Assembly: GCF_002910915.1 (NCBI RefSeq)
Contig: NZ_NEUF01000160.1
Location: forward strand, 62,001-126,000
Source of the DNA: Streptomyces sp. SM10
GTDB lineage: Bacteria > Actinomycetota > Actinomycetes > Streptomycetales > Streptomycetaceae
Length of the DNA stretch: 64,000 bases
Reading direction: 5' to 3'
The notes below the pieces were generated by a model, which ran no database searches, was not told the DNA's origin, and saw nothing but the letters and a program-made list of their open reading frames with translations. Below, in pieces: positions 60,795-64,000 of this stretch. Position 1 is the stretch's first letter. The number at the start of each line of letters is the position of its first letter. The translations under genes and the position numbers were made by a program.

Positions 60795-62083
60795 CGGCGC
60801 GCTCCCCCTTGTGTGTCCCCGGCTCGCGCGGTTCCCGCTCCCGCGTCCCCCAGGGCCTCGGCGAGCAGGGCGTCGAAGCGGGCGAGACCCGCCTCCCTGC
60901 TCAGGTGCTGTGCGACGTACCTCGGCCCGTGGGATCCCAGCGCCTCCGCCGCCGGCGGATCGGCGGCCAGTCCGCGTACGGCGGCGAGGAGCGCGGCGGG
61001 GTCCTCGGGCGCCACCAGGACTCCCGCCCCCGAGCGGCGCACCTCGTCGGCGGTGCCGCCCTCGCCGGCGACCGAGGCGACGACGGGGCGTCCGGTGACG
61101 AAGTACGAGGTGAGCTTGGACGGCACGCTCATGTCCAGCACGGAGGCCCGCTGCGTCACCGCGAGCACGTCGGCGGCGGCGAGCACGTCGGTGAAGCCGT
61201 CCGCGCCCGCCGGCGGGAGGAAGTCGAGGTTGGGCAGCCCCGCGGCCCGTTCGCGCAGCCCGTCACGCTGGTTGCCGTCGCCCATGAGGACGACCCGGAT
61301 GTCGGGGGCCAGCCGCGCCAGGTCGACGAGGACGTCGAGTCCCTGCTTCAGCCCCATGTTCCCGGAGTGGAGCAGCACGGGGGTCTCCTCCTTCCAGCCG
61401 AGGCGCGCGCGGGTGGCGGCGCGGTCGGCCGAAGGTCCTTCCACATGCGTCCAGTTGGGGACCACACGGATGCGCCCGGGGTCCACCCCGAGGGCGGTGA
61501 CGCCTTCCACGAAGCTCTCGTGGATGACACCGACGAGGGCCGCTCCGCGCAGTGCGTACCGCTCGGCCCGGGCGGCGACGGCCGCCGCCCTGCCTCCCCC
61601 GCGGATGCCGCTCTGCGCGGCGGCGGCGCCCATCAGGTCCTGGACGACGGGTATGTGGGGGACGCGGTGGCGGTGCGCCAGCCGGGCGGCGATCACACCG
61701 CCCGCGAGGCTCGGCATCTGGGAGATCACGGCGTCGGGGCGTCCGGAGGGCGGGGCGAGGATGCCGTGGGCGAGCACGGAGGCCTCGAACGCACCTCTGC
61801 GCAGCGCGGTCTGACGGGGTGGTACGTAATGGCGGCGCCGGTGCACGCGCACGCCCTCGCGGCTCTCCACCCTCCGCCACGCACCCCGGTACCGCTCGTC
61901 CACCCGCCAGGCGGGGTAGTGCGGCATGCCGGTCAGGACCTCGGTCCTGGCCCCCGACGCCGCCCAGTGCTCGGCGAGCTGGGTGGCGTACGGCCCGATG
62001 CCCGTCAGCTCGGGGGCGTAGTTGGTGGAGACCACGAGAAGTCTGCGGTTCTCGAACAGCTTCTGATGCTCAGCAGCGGACAA
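60791..62083 (-). CDS. Glycosyltransferase family 4 (WcaI/colanic-type)
   Basis: A 430-aa GT-B glycosyltransferase with LLVVSTNYAPELTGIGPYATQLAEH at the N-terminus, the pattern of WcaI-like enzymes. In the C-terminal half are VLLHSGNMGLKQGLDVLVD and SVPSKLTSYFVTGRPVVASV with the nucleotide-sugar contacts. I prefer TTG 62083, with GGGGAAGG upstream, over ATG 62158, which would cross the divergent promoter. It overlaps the chain-length gene by ATGA. Confidence 0.88.
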   Translation of the reverse strand: MSAAEHQKLFENRRLLVVSTNYAPELTGIGPYATQLAEHWAASGARTEVLTGMPHYPAWRVDERYRGAWRRVESREGVRVHRRRHYVPPRQTALRRGAFEASVLAHGILAPPSGRPDAVISQMPSLAGGVIAARLAHRHRVPHIPVVQDLMGAAAAQSGIRGGGRAAAVAARAERYALRGAALVGVIHESFVEGVTALGVDPGRIRVVPNWTHVEGPSADRAATRARLGWKEETPVLLHSGNMGLKQGLDVLVDLARLAPDIRVVLMGDGNQRDGLRERAAGLPNLDFLPPAGADGFTDVLAAADVLAVTQRASVLDMSVPSKLTSYFVTGRPVVASVAGEGGTADEVRRSGAGVLVAPEDPAALLAAVRGLAADPPAAEALGSHGPRYVAQHLSREAGLARFDALLAEALGDAGAGTARAGDTQGGARR

Positions 62084-62201
62084 CGGATGATCGCCTTCCC
62101 CCCGGAACAGCCTCTTCCTTGAGCTTATCCGTTCACGGGTTGCACAAGTGTTCTTCACAGTAAGGTCGTTGCACCAGTTCCACCGTGGGGGGAGAGAACG
62201 G

Positions 62202-62651
62202 ATGGTGCAGCACAGAGTCGGTTACGCACCGGGGGTGTACGACCTGTTCCACGTCGGCCACCTGAACATCCTGCGGCATGCCCGCAGCCAGTGCGACTAC
62301 CTGGTGGCCGGGGTCGTCTCCGACGAGATGGCAGCGCTGGCCAAGGGCCACAAGCCGGTGATCCCGTTGCGCGAGCGGCTGGAGATCGTGCGGAGCGTGC
62401 GCTACGTGGACGCGGCGTTCGTGGAGACGGTTCCGGACAAGGTCGAGACCTGGCAGCAGGTCCGCTTCGACGTCATCTTCAAGGGCGACGACTGGCGGGG
62501 CACGGAGAAGGGCGAACGCCTGGAGCGGGACTTCGCCGAGGTCGGCGTGGAGGTCGTCTACTTCCCGTACACCGTGCACACGTCCAGCACCCAGCTGCGC
62601 AGGGCGCTGGACGTGCTCGTCAGCCGGCCCGGAGCGCTCTCAGCTCCCTGA
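62202..62651 (+). CDS. Cytidylyltransferase-like protein (glycerol-3-phosphate/polyol type)
   Basis: A 149-aa nucleotidyltransferase with GYAPGVYDLFHVGHLNIL (HxGH motif) and a TSSTQLRRA that corresponds to the ISSTxIR motif. VIFKGDDWRGT is typical of glycerol-3-phosphate cytidylyltransferases. It would make CDP-glycerol or another CDP-polyol for a surface polymer. It ends 3' to 3', overlapping the CDP-alcohol phosphotransferase by 32 bases; both may act in the same route. Confidence 0.88.
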   Translation: MVQHRVGYAPGVYDLFHVGHLNILRHARSQCDYLVAGVVSDEMAALAKGHKPVIPLRERLEIVRSVRYVDAAFVETVPDKVETWQQVRFDVIFKGDDWRGTEKGERLERDFAEVGVEVVYFPYTVHTSSTQLRRALDVLVSRPGALSAP

Positions 62652-63351
62652 ACCACTTGGCGAGGAACGCCACGAGGAAGAGGGCGTGCACGGCCGCGAG
62701 CACGGCGTACCCGGCCCGGAAGGCTCCGGGTGCGCCGAGCAGCAGGAAGACCAGGCAGAAGACCCCGTAGTCCGCGGGCAGCAGTGCGACGGCACGGAGC
62801 CGGGAGACCGGGGCCGGGGGGCCCTCGGCCACCGGCGCGGCGCGGGCCGCCGCCTTGCCGAGCTGCTCCCGCAGCAGCCCCGCGCAGAAGGTGAGCACGG
62901 CGACGAAGAGGAAGCCGAGCGGCAGCAGCAGCCAGCCCTCGGCGGGCAGTCCGTCGAAGCGGAAGAACGAGATCAGGACGGCGCTGTGGACCAGGACCAT
63001 CTTCGCGCAGTCCACGACATGATCGAGCCATTCACCGTCCGGCCCGCCCCGCCCGGTCAGCCGGGCGAGCTGCCCGTCTGCCGAGTCGAAGGCGAAGCCG
63101 ACGGCCAGACCCGCGTAGACGAGCACCCCGAGCCACCAGGACGGTTCGACGAGCGCCACGGCGGCGATCGACGCGAAGGTGAACGCCGCGCTCAGCAGAG
63201 TGACTTGATTGGGCGTCAGCCCCACCCGGTACGCGCCCGCCGCGAGCAGACGCCCGGCGGGCCGGTTCACGTACCTCGAGTAGAGCGACACACCCTTGGA
63301 CGACTTCTGTGCGCCGCGCAATTCGCGCAGCACCGTACCCGTACCCGACAT
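62620..63351 (-). CDS. CDP-alcohol phosphatidyltransferase family membrane protein
   Basis: A 243-aa integral membrane enzyme. The full signature DG-x2-AR-x8-G-x3-D-x3-D is seen: FDSADGQLARL, GPDGEWLDHVVD. Six hydrophobic segments follow. It transfers a phospho-alcohol from a CDP-alcohol to an acceptor in the membrane. The actual alcohol is not indicated; the neighbouring cytidylyltransferase makes a polyol-phosphate head group possible. Intact. Confidence 0.9.
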   Translation of the reverse strand: MSGTGTVLRELRGAQKSSKGVSLYSRYVNRPAGRLLAAGAYRVGLTPNQVTLLSAAFTFASIAAVALVEPSWWLGVLVYAGLAVGFAFDSADGQLARLTGRGGPDGEWLDHVVDCAKMVLVHSAVLISFFRFDGLPAEGWLLLPLGFLFVAVLTFCAGLLREQLGKAAARAAPVAEGPPAPVSRLRAVALLPADYGVFCLVFLLLGAPGAFRAGYAVLAAVHALFLVAFLAKWFRELRALRAG

Positions 63352-63427
63352 ACGCCCCCCAGCGCCCGGTGGTTCCCGGCCGCATCATCGCAGACCACGC
63401 GGGAGCGCGGGGCGGATACGGGGCACT

Positions 63428-63850
63428 TCACGGCCCGGCCTCGGGGGATCGGCCCTGCCCGGTGCCCGGATCCGGCCGCTGTTCCGTCCCCCGCTCCGGT
63501 TCCGGCTCGGTCAGCTGGGCGTCCAGGTCGTCGAAGAGCAGCTCGCCGCGCTCGATCTGCCCGGTCCGGTAGGCCGACCGTGCCACGAGGTGGGCCGCCA
63601 CCGGGCCCGTCATCAGCTGGAAGAAGCCGATGAGGGCCAGGGTCGCCAGGTCCATGCCGCCGCGCAGCCTCAGCGCGACTCCCGCCAGCACCAGCAGCAG
63701 TCCCAGGGTCTGCGGCTTGGTCGCCGCGTGGCTGCGCGACAGGACGTCGGGCAGCTTCAACATGCCGACCACGCCCAGGAGGCAGATCGCCGCACCGAGG
63801 AACACGAGGACCGCCCCGGCCGTGTCCGTGACCTGCACCCAGACGGTCAT
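63428..63850 (-). CDS. mnhG: Mrp/Mnh antiporter subunit G
   Basis: A 140-aa membrane protein with three hydrophobic segments and the MnhG signature MLKLPDVLSRSHAATKPQTLGLL (about 30-52). It is a subunit of the multi-component Na+/H+ antiporter. It overlaps the F subunit stop (ATGA). The last 40 residues are hydrophilic, Pro/Glu rich. It is the last gene of the operon within the window. Confidence 0.92.
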   Translation of the reverse strand: MTVWVQVTDTAGAVLVFLGAAICLLGVVGMLKLPDVLSRSHAATKPQTLGLLLVLAGVALRLRGGMDLATLALIGFFQLMTGPVAAHLVARSAYRTGQIERGELLFDDLDAQLTEPEPERGTEQRPDPGTGQGRSPEAGP

Positions 63851-64000
63851 TTCCGTCCCTCCTCGCCGGCCGGCCTCCGGCGCGACAGCGGCTTGTCGCG
63901 CACGGCGATGAAGCGGGCGATGCCGACCGACCCGGTGAAGCCGAGGAACGCGAGAACCAGCATGATCGGGAAGTAGAACGAGTCCCGCGCGAAGGCGGAC
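63847..64000 (-). CDS. mnhF: Mrp/Mnh antiporter subunit F (5' end outside window)
   Basis: The last 50 codons read ARDSFYFPIMLVLAFLGFTGSVGIARF, a transmembrane segment followed by IAVRDKPLSRRRP, matching the C-terminal third of MnhF/MrpF. The start and the rest of the mrp operon (subunits A-E) must be to the right. The stop overlaps the mnhG start. Confidence 0.85.
   Translation of the reverse strand, partial: SAFARDSFYFPIMLVLAFLGFTGSVGIARFIAVRDKPLSRRRPAGEEGRK

Noticed and set aside
59022..61814. 930-codon plus-strand frame opposite the chain-length and GT4 genes
   Set aside because: Shadow across two overlapping genes; no recognisable domain.
62139..62166. TTGCAC...TAAGGT as a promoter for the cytidylyltransferase
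   Set aside because: Spacing is only 15 bp and the -10 is poor; not defensible.
1..64000. CRISPR arrays, tRNA or rRNA genes
   Set aside because: No regularly spaced repeats and no cloverleaf or rRNA-like stretches were noticed on reading.

Overview
The window is high-GC DNA with dense ATGA/GTGA stop-start overlaps, frequent GTG and some TTG starts, and Streptomyces-type families (DUF6084, DUF6390, AlkA-Ada fusion, aminoethylphosphonate-type ABC transporter). It is very probably a chromosomal segment of Streptomyces or a close actinomycete. This assignment rests on recognised families only; no search was run.

Region by region. 1-8403 (+): the accessory/maturation end of a [NiFe]-hydrogenase cluster. 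The structural subunits must lie to the left. Genes are a DUF6084-like protein, an unknown 483-aa protein, a 39-aa membrane peptide, a maturation protease, a HypC-HypF fusion, a second HypC, HypD, HypE and a DUF6390-like protein, almost all overlapping. 8470-11414: a class II aldolase and a D-2-hydroxyacid dehydrogenase diverge from a two-domain Lrp/AsnC regulator. 11650-15025: a methyltransferase, decayed S8-peptidase DNA, a secreted GH25 muramidase and a small membrane protein. 15133-34751 (-): a phosphonate-type uptake/degradation operon (GntR regulator, FAD oxidoreductase, phosphonatase-like hydrolase, ABC ATPase, two permeases, binding protein, and a 5'-truncated phosphodiesterase).

That operon has been broken. 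The FAD oxidoreductase gene is split into 33842-33000 and 21222-20938 by about 11.8 kb of foreign DNA. The outer layer looks like a Tn554-type element: tnpA-like (frameshifted), tnpB-like (deleted and split), tnpC/DUF6262 (intact), with TetR and membrane acyltransferase cargo. Its tnpB is itself split by a second element of about 6.4 kb: integrase, HTH protein, multi-zinc-ribbon protein and GNAT. The zinc-ribbon gene of that element is in turn interrupted by an IS1182-family insertion sequence with clear inverted repeats and a 3-bp target duplication. The result is a three-level nest of insertions.

35067-46954 (mostly -): a macro-domain protein, an IS5 remnant, a five-gene MoxR ATPase/VWA/DUF5682-like/SWIM-finger module with overlapping genes, and an alkylation-repair cluster (AdaA-AlkA fusion, Ogt, small ORF, AlkB). 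47156-63351: an exopolysaccharide/cell-surface glycan locus. It has an initiating sugar-phosphate transferase, GDP-L-fucose synthase and GDP-mannose dehydratase, secreted beta-propeller/LamG and CBM-like proteins, a lipoprotein, three glycosyltransferases, a polymerase-like membrane protein, a flippase, a chain-length regulator with a degenerate Walker A, a cytidylyltransferase and a CDP-alcohol phosphotransferase. 63428-64000 (-): the end of an Mrp/Mnh cation/proton antiporter operon. No tRNA, rRNA or CRISPR array was seen.
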